Shown piece by piece: positions 20,128 through 28,609 of a stretch of DNA of 58,549 bases. Below the pieces are notes generated by a model. The model worked only from the letters and a program-made list of their open reading frames with translations. It searched no databases and was not told where the DNA came from. Every line of letters starts with the position of its first letter. Position 1 is the first letter of the stretch. Origin of the DNA: Pseudomonadota bacterium (GTDB taxonomy: Bacteria; Pseudomonadota; Alphaproteobacteria; Sphingomonadales; Sphingomonadaceae); NCBI GenBank assembly GCA_023436615.1, contig JAEZIO010000055.1:1-58549 (forward strand), read 5' to 3'. A program made the position numbers and the translations under genes.

Positions 20128-20206
20128 CGTCATTGCGAGCGTAGCGAAGCAATCCAGCTGATAAGTACAACTGGATTGCTTCGTCGCTTCGCTCCTCGCA
20201 ATGACG
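20128..20206. repeat. Palindromic intergenic repeat, family A, copy 1
   Basis: Inverted repeat with outer arms CGTCATTGCGAGCGTAGCGA and its near complement ending TCGCTCCTCGCAATGACG, and an inner AATCCAG/CTGGATT pair. It occupies nearly the whole gap between metH and dsbD. Other copies are at 28045-28112 and 37012-37085. Confidence 0.85.
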
Positions 20207-20211
20207 GCGTG

Positions 20212-22188
20212 ATGCTTCCGCGCCTCCTGATCCTGCTCGCACTGCTCCTCGCGCCGACGCTCGCGGACGCGCGCGGCATCGACCCGCAGCTGGTCGCCGA
20301 AGGACCGGCTCCCGCAGGCGGGGAGGTCGAGCTCGCGATCCTCATGCACACCAAGCCCGGGTGGCACGGCTATTGGCTCAATCCGGGCGATGCCGGCCTG
20401 CCGATGAAGGTGGAATGGCAGCTTCCCCCGGGCTGGTCGGCGGGCGAGCTTCGCTATCCGGTGCCGACGCGGCTCACGATCGCGGGCCTGATGAACTACG
20501 TTTACGAGCGCGATTATGCGGTGCTGGTTCGCCTGAAGGCGCCCGCGAATGCCAGCGGCGCGGTGCCGGTCCGCGCGAAGGCCCAGTGGCTCGCCTGCAC
20601 CGACAAGATCTGCGTGCCCGAAAGCGGCGACCTGTCGCTCGACCTGCCCGTGGGGACCGGAACCCCGAACCGCGCGCAGTTCGATCGCTGGCGGCAGGCG
20701 CTGCCGCGACCGCTCGCCAGCCGCGCGCAATTCGAAATTGCCGGCGACGTCATCCGCGTCGGCATCCCGCTTCCCGTCGATGTGAAGGTCGAAAAGCCAT
20801 ACTTCTTTCCTGCCACCGACGGCGGGGTAGACTATGCGAGCGAGCAGCGATTCAGCCGCAATGGCGATCTGCTGATCGGGGAGCTTCCGAGGGGCAAGAG
20901 CCAGCCGCAGCGCCTGACAGGCGTGCTTTCGCTCGGCGATGGGCGCGGGCTCGAGGTCGAGGCGACGGCTGGTCCGGTGCCTCGGGGTGGCGGCCCGATC
21001 GGCGACATCGGCGGCAGCGCGCTGCTGTGGGCGGTGCTCGGTGCGGTGGCTGGCGGCATCCTGCTCAATCTGATGCCGTGCGTGTTCCCGATCCTTGCGC
21101 TCAAGGCACTTCACCTCGCACGCAGCGGCGGCGAGGCCAGGCATGCGCGCCGGGATGCGCTCGCTTATGCCGCGGGCGCGATAATCGGTACCGGCGCACT
21201 CGGCGTCGCTTTGCTCGCGATCCGCGCCGGCGGCAGCGCCGCGGGCTGGGCATTCCAGCTCCAGGATCCGCGGACGATCATGCTCCTGCTTCTTCTCGCG
21301 ACGGCGATCACCGCGAACCTTGTCGGCCTCTTCTCGCTTCCGGCCGTAGCGGGCGGGACGCGGCCCACGCGAAGCTTCGGCACGGGCGCGCTCGCCGCAT
21401 TCGTCGCAACGCCCTGCGCCGGGCCGTTCCTCGGGGCCGCGCTCGGCACGGCGCTGCTGTTGCCGCTCGCGGGTTCGGTCCTCGTGTTCGCGGCGCTTGG
21501 GCTAGGGCTGGCGCTGCCCTTCGTCGCAGTGGCCTTCCTGCCGGGCCTCAGGAGACGCCTTCCGGCCCCTGGACCGTGGATGCAGCGGCTGCAGCGGTTC
21601 CTGGCGATCCCCATGGGCGCGACGGCCGTCGCGGCGCTGTGGCTTTTGTATCGGCAGGCGGGCGAACAGGCGCTGTGGGTCGGCATAGCCGCTGTCGCGA
21701 TCCTCATGATTGCGCTTGCGATCCTCGGCCGAAGCCAGCGGGCAGGTCGTGCGACGCCGCTGTTCGCGCTCGGCCTTGCCGCGGCCTGTGTCGTTGCGGC
21801 CGTCACTCTGGCACCCGTCAGCACCCCGACTTCAACGGCGCAGGACGCCGGCGCGTGGAGCGAAGCGGCGGTCCAGCGCGCCGTCGCACAAGGCCGTCCG
21901 GTGTTCGTCTATTTCACCGCGGACTGGTGCCTCACGTGCAAGGTCAACGAGGCCGCTGCGATCGACCGCAAGCCGGTGCGCGACGCGTTCGATGCGGCCG
22001 GCGTCCAGGTCCTCGCGGGGGACTGGACCAACGGCGACCCCGAGATCACCCGCTTCCTCGAAGGCCGCGGCCGCGCGGGTGTGCCGCTCTATCTCTGGTA
22101 CCGTCCCGGCGCGGCTGAGCCCGAGGAGCTTCCGCAGGTCCTCACTCCCGCGATGCTCATTTCCCGCGCTCGCCGCCCGCGCCCGTAG
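20212..22188 (+). CDS. dsbD: Thiol:disulfide interchange protein DsbD
   Basis: Inner-membrane protein that moves reducing power from cytosolic thioredoxin to periplasmic disulfide isomerase and cytochrome c maturation. The 658-residue product has a signal peptide (1-22), a periplasmic alpha domain with its Cys pair in CTDKICVPE, a central eight-helix domain with the redox cysteines of LMPCVFPILALK and TPCAGPFLG, and a C-terminal thioredoxin-like domain with FTADWCLTCKVNE. The ATG at 20212 follows the repeat and gives a proper signal peptide. The 3' end overlaps the convergent amidohydrolase by 32 bases. Confidence 0.95.
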   Translation: MLPRLLILLALLLAPTLADARGIDPQLVAEGPAPAGGEVELAILMHTKPGWHGYWLNPGDAGLPMKVEWQLPPGWSAGELRYPVPTRLTIAGLMNYVYERDYAVLVRLKAPANASGAVPVRAKAQWLACTDKICVPESGDLSLDLPVGTGTPNRAQFDRWRQALPRPLASRAQFEIAGDVIRVGIPLPVDVKVEKPYFFPATDGGVDYASEQRFSRNGDLLIGELPRGKSQPQRLTGVLSLGDGRGLEVEATAGPVPRGGGPIGDIGGSALLWAVLGAVAGGILLNLMPCVFPILALKALHLARSGGEARHARRDALAYAAGAIIGTGALGVALLAIRAGGSAAGWAFQLQDPRTIMLLLLLATAITANLVGLFSLPAVAGGTRPTRSFGTGALAAFVATPCAGPFLGAALGTALLLPLAGSVLVFAALGLGLALPFVAVAFLPGLRRRLPAPGPWMQRLQRFLAIPMGATAVAALWLLYRQAGEQALWVGIAAVAILMIALAILGRSQRAGRATPLFALGLAAACVVAAVTLAPVSTPTSTAQDAGAWSEAAVQRAVAQGRPVFVYFTADWCLTCKVNEAAAIDRKPVRDAFDAAGVQVLAGDWTNGDPEITRFLEGRGRAGVPLYLWYRPGAAEPEELPQVLTPAMLISRARRPRP

Positions 22189-23833
22189 CGCGCGTCCAAA
22201 CCCTCTTTCCCGCGACCCACGTCTCTTCGACCTGCGTACGTGCGAGCAATTGCGGATCGACCTTGGTCGGATCGCGGTCGATAAGGATGAAGTCGGCCCA
22301 TTTGCCCGGCTCCAGCGACCCGATCTTCGTCTCCGCGAAGCCGGCATAGGCCGCGTCGCGCGTGAAGGCAGCAAGCGCCTGCTCGAAGGTCAGTCGCTCG
22401 GACGGGATCCAGCCGCCCGGAGGTTGCCCTTCCATGTCCTGGCGGCTGACCGCGGCGCCGAGGCCCGGGAAAGGATTCGGCGATTCCACCGGGAAGTCCG
22501 AGCCGAAGGCGAGCCTGGCTCCGGCCTTCAGCATCGATTGCCACGCATAGGCGCCCTTGAGCCGGTCAGGACCCAGTCTCTTCTCCGCCATCAGCCGGTC
22601 GCTGGTCTGGTGCGTCGGCTGCATCGAGGCGATGATCCCCGCCTTGCCGATGCGCGCGATGTCGGCCGGGTCGACGACCTGCGCATGCTCGATCCGCCAG
22701 CGGCGATCCCCCGCATAGCGTGTGTTCAGCCATTCATAGGTCGCAATCACCTGCGCGTTGGCGGCATCGCCGATTGCATGCACCGCGACCTGGAGGCCCT
22801 TTGCGGCCGCCTCGTCGGCCTTGGCGCGTAGCTCCTCGTCCTTGAGGAACTGGAGGCCGCGCGTGTCCGGCTTGTCGGCATAGGGCTGCTTCAGCCACGC
22901 GCCGCGGGAGCCAAGCGCTCCGTCCGCGTAAAGCTTGATTCCGGCCATGCGGAGCCGGTCCCCATAGAGCCACGGCGTCGGCCCCGTCGGCACGATCCTG
23001 CGCATGTTCCCCACGTCGAGCGCATAGCTCATGATCCGCACCTGCAGGCGGCGCACGTCGCCGGCCCGCCGGTAGGTGTCCCAGGCCGCGACGTCGGTGC
23101 CCATGTCGCCCGCCGCCGTCACTCCGAAGCCGAGCAGGATCTGCTGCGCGTTGGCGAGCGCGGAATCGAGCTGGGCCTTTGTCGCGGCCGGCACCTTGGC
23201 TCCGACGAGCTCGGTCGCGGCATCGACCAGCAACCCGGTCGGCCTGCCGCCCGAATCCCGCTCGATCTTGCCTCCGACCGGATCCTTCGTCGCGGAGTCG
23301 ATTCCGGCGGCCTTCAGCGCCGCGCCATTGGCGACCACCGCATGGCCGTCGACCCGCTCGAGCAGCACCGGCCGGTCGCTGACCACCGCATCGAGATCGG
23401 CGGCGGTCGGGAATCGCGATTGCGGCCACAGCTCCTGGTTCCAGCCGCGTCCGACAATCCACGCCTCGTCGGGATGCGCCTCGGCATAGGCCTTCAATCG
23501 CTGCTGCAGCTCCTGGAGCGATGCCGACCCCGTGACGTCGAGCTGCAGCGATTGCAGGCCCAGGCCGATCACATGGCCGTGCGCGTCGATCAGTCCGGGC
23601 AGCAGCGTCCGCCCGCCCCCGTCGACCGACGCCGTTATGCCGGCGAGCCGCACCAGGTCCGGATTTTCGATCACCTGCCGGACTTTGCCGTCGTTGCCGA
23701 TGACGAGGCCGCCGAAATGCTGGAGCGTGCCGTCGGCGCCGACCTGGATTCCGTTGACGTTGTGGATGAGCGTGTCCGCGAACGCGGGCGAGGCGAGCAG
23801 CGCAGCGGCGAGCGCGAGGAGGCGTTTCTTCAT
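22157..23833 (-). CDS. Secreted amidohydrolase, YtcJ-like (Amidohydro_3)
   Basis: The 558-residue protein has a signal peptide (MKKRLLALAAALLASPAFA, 1-19) and an amidohydrolase barrel with metal-site LIDAHGHVIGLG (about 79-90), the VDGHAVVAN segment, VAVHAIGDAAN and the terminal GSDFPVESPNP. These match the YtcJ/imidazolonepropionase-like family, which hydrolyses amides or cyclic compounds; the substrate is unknown. The ATG at 23833 is chosen for the signal peptide. It is divergent from ilvA with 53 bases between. Confidence 0.88.
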   Translation of the reverse strand: MKKRLLALAAALLASPAFADTLIHNVNGIQVGADGTLQHFGGLVIGNDGKVRQVIENPDLVRLAGITASVDGGGRTLLPGLIDAHGHVIGLGLQSLQLDVTGSASLQELQQRLKAYAEAHPDEAWIVGRGWNQELWPQSRFPTAADLDAVVSDRPVLLERVDGHAVVANGAALKAAGIDSATKDPVGGKIERDSGGRPTGLLVDAATELVGAKVPAATKAQLDSALANAQQILLGFGVTAAGDMGTDVAAWDTYRRAGDVRRLQVRIMSYALDVGNMRRIVPTGPTPWLYGDRLRMAGIKLYADGALGSRGAWLKQPYADKPDTRGLQFLKDEELRAKADEAAAKGLQVAVHAIGDAANAQVIATYEWLNTRYAGDRRWRIEHAQVVDPADIARIGKAGIIASMQPTHQTSDRLMAEKRLGPDRLKGAYAWQSMLKAGARLAFGSDFPVESPNPFPGLGAAVSRQDMEGQPPGGWIPSERLTFEQALAAFTRDAAYAGFAETKIGSLEPGKWADFILIDRDPTKVDPQLLARTQVEETWVAGKRVWTRATGAGGERGK

Positions 23834-23886
23834 GGCGGATGCATAGCATTGTCGCCGGTCAGGTGAACCGCTACGCCGCCAGCGCA

Positions 23887-25104
23887 ATGACCACCGCCCC
23901 CACGATCGACGACATCCGCGCGGCTGCAGAGCGCATCAAAGGGGCTGTCGTCCGCACGCCGATGCTCAAGAGTCGGACATTGTCCGAGCTCATCGGCGCT
24001 GAGGTCTGGCTGAAGTTCGAAAACCTGCAATTCACTTCGGCCTACAAGGAACGCGGCGCGCTCAACAAGCTTCTGCAGCTCACCGGTGATGAGCGGGGAA
24101 AAGGCGTCATCACGGCGTCTGCCGGAAACCATGCGCAGGCGGTCGCCTATCACGCAAAGCGGTTGGGCATTCCGGCGACGATCGTCATGCCGGAGCCGAC
24201 GCCGACGGTGAAGGTCAGCCAGACGCAGGGCCATGGCGCGACCGTCATCCTCCATGGCGCGATGTTCGACGATGCTTATGCGAAGGCTCGCGAGCTGGAG
24301 GCGGAACAGGGCCTGGTCTTCGTCCACCCCTTCGACGACGCGCAGGTGATCGCGGGCCAGGGAACGCTCGCGCTCGAGATGTTCGAGGATGCGCCGGATC
24401 TCGATACGTTGTGCATCCCCGTCGGCGGCGGCGGCCTCCTGTCTGGAGTCGCCATCGGCGCACGCGCGCTCAAGCCCGACGTGACCCTCTACGGAGTCGA
24501 GGCCGAGCTCTACCCGTCGATGAAATGCGCCATCGAGGGGTGCAGTCTCGCCGTCGGGGGTGACACGCTCGCGGAAGGCATCGCGGTCAAGAAGCCCGGC
24601 GAATTGACCTCGCAAATCCTGCGCGAGCTAATCGACGAAATCCTGCTCGTTGCGGAGCGCGACCTCGAGCACGCGGTGGCGCTGCTGGTGACCGTGGAGA
24701 AATCGGTCGTGGAAGGGGCAGGAGCCGCGGGCCTCGCGGCGATGCTTGCGCAGAAGGAACGCTTCGCCGGCCGCAAGGTCGCGACCGTGCTCTGCGGCGG
24801 CAATATCGACACGCATTTGCTCGCCAACGTGCTTGTGCGCGAGCTCGTCCGGACCGGCCGGATCGCTCGCCTCCGCGTCGCGGTCCAGGACCAGCCGGGC
24901 GCGCTCGCCGCCATCACCGCGAAGTTCCAGCAGGCCGGCGTCAACATCATCGAAATCCGCCACAGCCGCATCTTCACCGCTCTTCCGGCCAAGGACACGG
25001 TGATCGAGGTCGAGTGCGAAGCGCGGGATTCCGCCGCGATCGACCAGGTCGAGCGGATGCTCCAGGACGCCGGCTTCGACGTCGACCGGGCCTCGCTCGA
25101 TTAG
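23887..25104 (+). CDS. ilvA: Threonine ammonia-lyase (threonine dehydratase) with ACT domain
   Basis: PLP enzyme converting threonine to 2-oxobutyrate and ammonia, the first step to isoleucine or threonine catabolism. The 405-residue product has the PLP Lys in TSAYKERGALNK (about 51), the ASAGNHAQAVAYHA loop, the phosphate-binding GGGGLLSG, and a single C-terminal ACT domain at about 325-400 (RLRVAVQDQPGALAAI). This is the shorter, single-ACT type, between TdcB and the two-ACT IlvA, so allosteric behaviour cannot be predicted. Start at ATG 23887. Confidence 0.92.
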   Translation: MTTAPTIDDIRAAAERIKGAVVRTPMLKSRTLSELIGAEVWLKFENLQFTSAYKERGALNKLLQLTGDERGKGVITASAGNHAQAVAYHAKRLGIPATIVMPEPTPTVKVSQTQGHGATVILHGAMFDDAYAKARELEAEQGLVFVHPFDDAQVIAGQGTLALEMFEDAPDLDTLCIPVGGGGLLSGVAIGARALKPDVTLYGVEAELYPSMKCAIEGCSLAVGGDTLAEGIAVKKPGELTSQILRELIDEILLVAERDLEHAVALLVTVEKSVVEGAGAAGLAAMLAQKERFAGRKVATVLCGGNIDTHLLANVLVRELVRTGRIARLRVAVQDQPGALAAITAKFQQAGVNIIEIRHSRIFTALPAKDTVIEVECEARDSAAIDQVERMLQDAGFDVDRASLD

Positions 25105-25164
25105 CTTCGCGTCCCTTTCCGGGACAGCGTTTCGACGAATGGCGTAACAGGCCGCCACCAACTC

Positions 25165-25193
25165 TTTTCAAGCGCGTTTACCAGTCGCATAAA
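25165..25193 (+). promoter_or_regulatory. Possible promoter of bpt
   Basis: TTTTCA (25165-25170), 17 bases, CATAAA (25188-25193), 13 bases before the bpt start codon. Each box matches 4 of 6 consensus bases, so support is weak. Confidence 0.3.
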
Positions 25194-25206
25194 CACGGCT
25201 GAAACC

Positions 25207-26013
25207 ATGAGCGCACCTTTCCGCTTCCCAAAGTTCTTCGTGACCAACCCTTCGCCGTGCCCGTACCTGCCGGGGAAGGTGGAGCGGAAAGTGTTCACCG
25301 AGCTCAGCGGCCGTAACGCCAGCGAGCTCAACGAGGCGCTCGGGCGCATCGGCTTCCGCCGAAGCCAGTCCGTCGCCTACCGGCCGAGCTGCGTCGAGTG
25401 CACCGCCTGCGTTTCCGTTCGTGTGGTCGCGCCGGAGTTCGATGCCAACGGCACCCAGCGCAAGATCCTCCGCCGCCATGCGGACCTCGAAGTCGCCGCC
25501 TGCAAACCGTGGACGACCGAGGAGCAATATGCGCTGCTTCGCCGCTACCTCGCTATCCGCCACCCGGGCGGCGGGATGGCGGAAATGGACGAGACCGACT
25601 TCGCCGACATGGTCGAGCAGACGCCGGTGCGGACGTACATGATCGAATATCGCGAGCCCTCGAAGAACGGCCGACCCGGCAAGCTGGTCGGCTGCTGCCT
25701 GTCGGATCATCAGAACGATGGCCTCTCGATGATCTACAGCTTCTTCGACGTCGGCCCCGACGCTCGGAAGGGCCTCGGCACCTTCATCATCCTCGACCAT
25801 ATCGTCCGCGCGGCGCGCGCGGGGCTGCCCTACGTCTACCTCGGCTATTGGGTCGAAGGCTCGAAGCGCATGCACTACAAGACGCGCTTCAGGCCGCTCG
25901 AACGGCTCGGCCGCGACGGCTGGCGCCGGCTGGGCGAGGAGGACAAGGGCGATCCAGCCGCAATCGCGCTCCCGTTCCGCCGCGAGCGACGCCGGCTGAC
26001 CATCGACGCATAG
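25207..26013 (+). CDS. bpt: Aspartate/glutamate leucyltransferase (Bpt)
   Basis: Transfers Leu from Leu-tRNA to N-terminal Asp or Glu of proteins, making them ClpS/ClpAP substrates in the N-degron pathway. The 268-residue product has the N-terminal cysteine cluster (PSPCPYLPG; CVECTACVSVRV), the YRPSCVECTAC signature, and C-terminal DVGPDARKGLG and LPYVYLGYWVEGS with KTRFRPLE. These are hallmarks of the ATE1/Bpt family; the bacterial length and motifs favour Bpt. Confidence 0.93.
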   Translation: MSAPFRFPKFFVTNPSPCPYLPGKVERKVFTELSGRNASELNEALGRIGFRRSQSVAYRPSCVECTACVSVRVVAPEFDANGTQRKILRRHADLEVAACKPWTTEEQYALLRRYLAIRHPGGGMAEMDETDFADMVEQTPVRTYMIEYREPSKNGRPGKLVGCCLSDHQNDGLSMIYSFFDVGPDARKGLGTFIILDHIVRAARAGLPYVYLGYWVEGSKRMHYKTRFRPLERLGRDGWRRLGEEDKGDPAAIALPFRRERRRLTIDA

Positions 26014-26041
26014 AAAAAGGCGGAGCCTTTCGGCCCCGCCT
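26014..26041 (-). terminator. Rho-independent terminator after ctrA
   Basis: On the minus strand: AGGCGGGGCC, loop GAAA, GGCTCCGCCT, then TTTTTC. A 10-base-pair stem with one G-U pair and a GNRA loop starts 26 bases after the ctrA stop. It also overlaps the end of the convergent bpt gene region, though that orientation lacks a T-run. Confidence 0.85.
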
Positions 26042-26067
26042 CAATCCACCCCCTGATCCTTATCCTT

Positions 26068-26781
26068 TCAGGCGACAGCCGCTTCCGGCTCCGGCTCTGA
26101 AACCTCGTCCGGGTCGCGAAGCACATAGCCGCGTCCCCAGACGGTCTCGATGTAGTTGGCGCCGCCGCATGCAAGGCTGAGCTTCTTGCGCAGCTTGCAG
26201 ATGAAGACGTCGATGATCTTGAGCTCCGGCTCGTCCATTCCGCCATAGAGATGGTTGAGGAACATCTCCTTGGTCAGCGTCGTGCCCTTGCGGAGCGAAA
26301 GCAGCTCCAGCATCGCATATTCCTTGCCGGTCAGGTGCACCCGGGCCCCGTCGACCTCGACCGTCTTGGCGTCGAGGTTCACGGCGAGCTTGCCGGTGCG
26401 GATGACCGATTGCGAATGGCCCTTCGAGCGGCGCACGATCGCGTGGATGCGCGCGACCAGCTCGTCGCGGTGGAACGGCTTCGTCACATAATCGTCGGCG
26501 CCGAACCCGAGCGCGCGAACCTTGGAATCCATCTCGCCGATGCCCGACAGGATCAGGACCGGCGTCGAGACCTTCGCCGTCCGAACCTTCTTCAGCACGT
26601 CGTAGCCGTGCATGTCGGGCAGGTTCAGGTCCAGCAGGATGATGTCGTAATCGTAGAGCTTCGCGAGATCGAGGCCTTCCTCGCCCAGGTCGGTCGTATA
26701 GACATTGAAGCCTTCCGTACCGAGCATGAGCTCGATGCTCTTGGCCGTGGTCGGCTCGTCTTCGATCAGCAGCACGCGCAT
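26068..26781 (-). CDS. ctrA: Cell-cycle response regulator CtrA
   Basis: Essential or morphogenetic OmpR-type transcription factor of alphaproteobacteria that controls replication, division and motility genes. The 237 residues have a receiver domain (MRVLLIEDEPTTAKSIELML start; phosphoacceptor Asp51 in LLDLNLPDMHGYDV; KPFHRDEL) and a winged-helix DNA-binding domain (about 125-225, GKEYAMLELLSLRKG and ETVWGRGYVLRDP) that is the diagnostic CtrA sequence. ATG 26781 has a GGGGGA ribosome site. It is divergent from a pseudouridine synthase; the shared upstream region holds CtrA-like boxes and GANTC sites. Confidence 0.97.
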   Translation of the reverse strand: MRVLLIEDEPTTAKSIELMLGTEGFNVYTTDLGEEGLDLAKLYDYDIILLDLNLPDMHGYDVLKKVRTAKVSTPVLILSGIGEMDSKVRALGFGADDYVTKPFHRDELVARIHAIVRRSKGHSQSVIRTGKLAVNLDAKTVEVDGARVHLTGKEYAMLELLSLRKGTTLTKEMFLNHLYGGMDEPELKIIDVFICKLRKKLSLACGGANYIETVWGRGYVLRDPDEVSEPEPEAAVA

Positions 26782-26810
26782 CGCTGGTTCCCCCGTTCGC
26801 GGCCGAGAAC

Positions 26811-26886
26811 GTAAATCGCTCTTAACGGCCTTGAAGCGTCCATTAACCATTCGAGGGATGAAGGCAAAAGGTTAATAAAGCGTAAC
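26811..26886 (-). promoter_or_regulatory. CtrA-like boxes in the ctrA upstream region
   Basis: GTAA-N7-TTAA at 26811-26825 differs in one base from the CtrA consensus TTAA-N7-TTAA. TTAACCAT at 26843-26850 matches the alternative CtrA half-site, and TTAA-N7-TAAC at 26872-26886 is a partial site. Their place upstream of ctrA suggests autoregulation, as in Caulobacter. This is a motif match only. Confidence 0.5.
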
Positions 26887-26892
26887 AGGCTG

Positions 26893-26920
26893 GAATCCTT
26901 TGATTCGTTGCGAAGGAGTC
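26893..26920. promoter_or_regulatory. Three clustered GANTC (CcrM methylation) sites upstream of ctrA
   Basis: GAATC at 26893-26897, GATTC at 26902-26906 and GAGTC at 26916-26920. By chance GANTC occurs about once in 256 bases, and here three fall in 28. CcrM adenine methylation of a GANTC in the ctrA P1 promoter times ctrA expression in Caulobacter, so the cluster may do the same here. Confidence 0.5.
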
Positions 26921-26934
26921 ACAGAATAGTCCAC

Positions 26935-27642
26935 ATGGCCAACGCACGCCGAGCAGGAGAGGCTCAGATTTCTCAGTCCGAAATGGCGCAAGAAAGTCTC
27001 GCCGAGCGCGTGCTCTTCGTCGACGCCGAAGCAATCGTGATCGACAAGCCGGCCGGGCTCCCGGTGGACACCCCGAGGCGCGGCGGGGAGTCGGTCGAAT
27101 CCCGCTTGTCCGAGCTTCGCCTCGGCTTCCGCAGCAATCCGGTCCCAATGCACCGGCTCGACCAGGACACGTCAGGGTGCCTGCTGTTTGGTCGCAACGC
27201 GCGCGCCCGCGCGTCGCTGCAGCAGCTGTTCGAAGCGCGCCGTGTCAGCAAGCATTATCTTGCGGTGGTCGCCGCCGAAATCGACGAGGAAGCCGGGACC
27301 ATCGACCTTCCGCTAGGCAAGACGTCGAGCGCCGAAGCCGGTTGGCGGATTATCCATGATCCCGCGGGCAAGCAGGCGGTGACCAGCTGGCGGCGAATTT
27401 CGATTCGTGACGGTCAGACCCTCGTCGAATTCACGCCGGTCACCGGGCGCACCCATCAGATCCGCGCCCACGCGCGCGAGGCCTTTGGCCGGGGCATCGT
27501 CGGCGACCGCGTCTACGGGGTACCCGGTGGACCGATGCTCCTTCACGCCTCGCGCCTGATAGTGCCGCGCGAAGCGCGAACCTTGATCGACGTCACTGCG
27601 CCGCTTCCCGAGCGGTTCGGGGAGTGGCGCGGTGAAGCCTGA
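26935..27642 (+). CDS. RluA-family 23S/tRNA pseudouridine synthase
   Basis: Converts uridine to pseudouridine in rRNA or tRNA. The 235-residue product carries the catalytic Asp in MHRLDQDTSGCLLFG (about 72-86), the VIDKPAGLPV motif near the start, KHYLAVV, and VTGRTHQIRAH. There is no S4 domain, so this is the short RluA/RluE-like type. The ATG at 26935 is a choice among several (TTG 26908, ATG 26983); none has a good ribosome site. The next gene, arfB, overlaps the 3' end by 11 bases. Confidence 0.88.
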   Translation: MANARRAGEAQISQSEMAQESLAERVLFVDAEAIVIDKPAGLPVDTPRRGGESVESRLSELRLGFRSNPVPMHRLDQDTSGCLLFGRNARARASLQQLFEARRVSKHYLAVVAAEIDEEAGTIDLPLGKTSSAEAGWRIIHDPAGKQAVTSWRRISIRDGQTLVEFTPVTGRTHQIRAHAREAFGRGIVGDRVYGVPGGPMLLHASRLIVPREARTLIDVTAPLPERFGEWRGEA

Positions 27643-28042
27643 CGAGGTGCACATTCCCGAAGAAGCGCTTAGCGAAACCTTCCTCGCCGCGACCGGTCCC
27701 GGTGGCCAGAATGTCAACAAGGTCGCCACTGCGGTCCAGCTCAGGGTCGATCTGTCGCTGCTCGGCCTCGACGAAGGTCCGATGGAGCGACTGAAGCGGA
27801 TCGCCGGCTCGCGCGTGACAGGCGCGGGCGACCTCCTGATCACCGCGCGCCGCTTTCGCACGCAGGACGCGAACCGCGAGGATGCGCGGCGCCGGCTGGC
27901 GGAAATGATTGCCGAGGCCCATATCGTCCAGGCGAAACGCAAGCCGACGCGGCCGAGCCGCGCGGCCAGGGCAAAGCGCGTGGATGCGAAGAAGCAGCGA
28001 AGCGCGGTAAAGCGCGGCCGCGGGAAAGTGGCGGAGTTCTGA
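27632..28042 (+). CDS. arfB: Ribosome-rescue peptidyl-tRNA hydrolase ArfB (YaeJ)
   Basis: Releases the peptide from ribosomes stalled on truncated mRNA. The 136-residue protein has the release-factor catalytic loop ATGPGGQNVNKVAT (GGQ at about 24-26) and a Lys/Arg-rich C-terminal tail (about 110-136) that in this family enters the empty mRNA channel. The absence of a codon-recognition domain distinguishes it from RF1/RF2. Start is GTG, overlapping the preceding gene, so both are probably co-transcribed. Confidence 0.94.
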   Translation: MKPDEVHIPEEALSETFLAATGPGGQNVNKVATAVQLRVDLSLLGLDEGPMERLKRIAGSRVTGAGDLLITARRFRTQDANREDARRRLAEMIAEAHIVQAKRKPTRPSRAARAKRVDAKKQRSAVKRGRGKVAEF

Positions 28043-28044
28043 TC

Positions 28045-28112
28045 CGTCATTGCGGGCGAAGCGGAGGAATCCAGGACTGGATCGCCGCGTCGCTTCGCTC
28101 CTCGCGATGACG
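28045..28112. repeat. Palindromic intergenic repeat, family A, copy 2
   Basis: CGTCATTGCGGGCGAAGCGG on the left pairs with the right arm CGCTTCGCTCCTCGCGATGACG; the centre carries ATCCAG/CTGGAT. It begins three bases after the arfB stop and ends eleven bases before the next start codon, taking up most of the gap. Confidence 0.8.
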
Positions 28113-28123
28113 AGGGAGAGAAG

Positions 28124-28603
28124 GTGTACGACTTCAAGATTACCGCCGCCGATAAGGCCACGCTCTACCGCGACGTCGCGCAGGCGCTCGAAGCGCTGAT
28201 CGGCGATGAGGCCGATCCCGTGGCCAACATGGCCAATGCAGCGGCACTGATCTGGGAATCGCTGCCCGACCTCAACTGGGCGGGTTTCTATCGCAATGTC
28301 GGCGGAGAGCTTGTGGTGGGCCCGTTTCAGGGCCGGCCGGCGTGCATCCGAATCCCGTTCGGCACCGGCGTCTGCGGCGTGGCGGCCGAAACCCGGCAGG
28401 TGCAGCGTGTCGATGACGTCAACGCCTTCCCGACTCACATTGCCTGCGACTCGGCCTCCGCGAGCGAGATCGTCGTCCCGATCGTTCGCGACAGCGAGCT
28501 GGTCGCGGTGCTCGACCTCGACAGCCCGACTCCGGCGCGTTTCACCCAAGAGGACGAAGCGGGCTGCGTCGCGCTTTGCGAGATCCTCGCGCGCGCGCTC
28601 TAG
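28124..28603 (+). CDS. msrC: Free methionine-(R)-sulfoxide reductase (GAF domain)
   Basis: Small cytosolic enzyme repairing oxidised free methionine. The 159 residues are a single GAF domain with the three family cysteines in PACIRI, TGVCGVAA and HIACDSAS, corresponding to the catalytic and resolving Cys of fRMsr. A GTG start with a GAG-rich ribosome site follows a repeat. The gene ends six bases from the convergent popZ. Confidence 0.9.
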   Translation: MYDFKITAADKATLYRDVAQALEALIGDEADPVANMANAAALIWESLPDLNWAGFYRNVGGELVVGPFQGRPACIRIPFGTGVCGVAAETRQVQRVDDVNAFPTHIACDSASASEIVVPIVRDSELVAVLDLDSPTPARFTQEDEAGCVALCEILARAL

Positions 28604-28609
28604 AAACGT

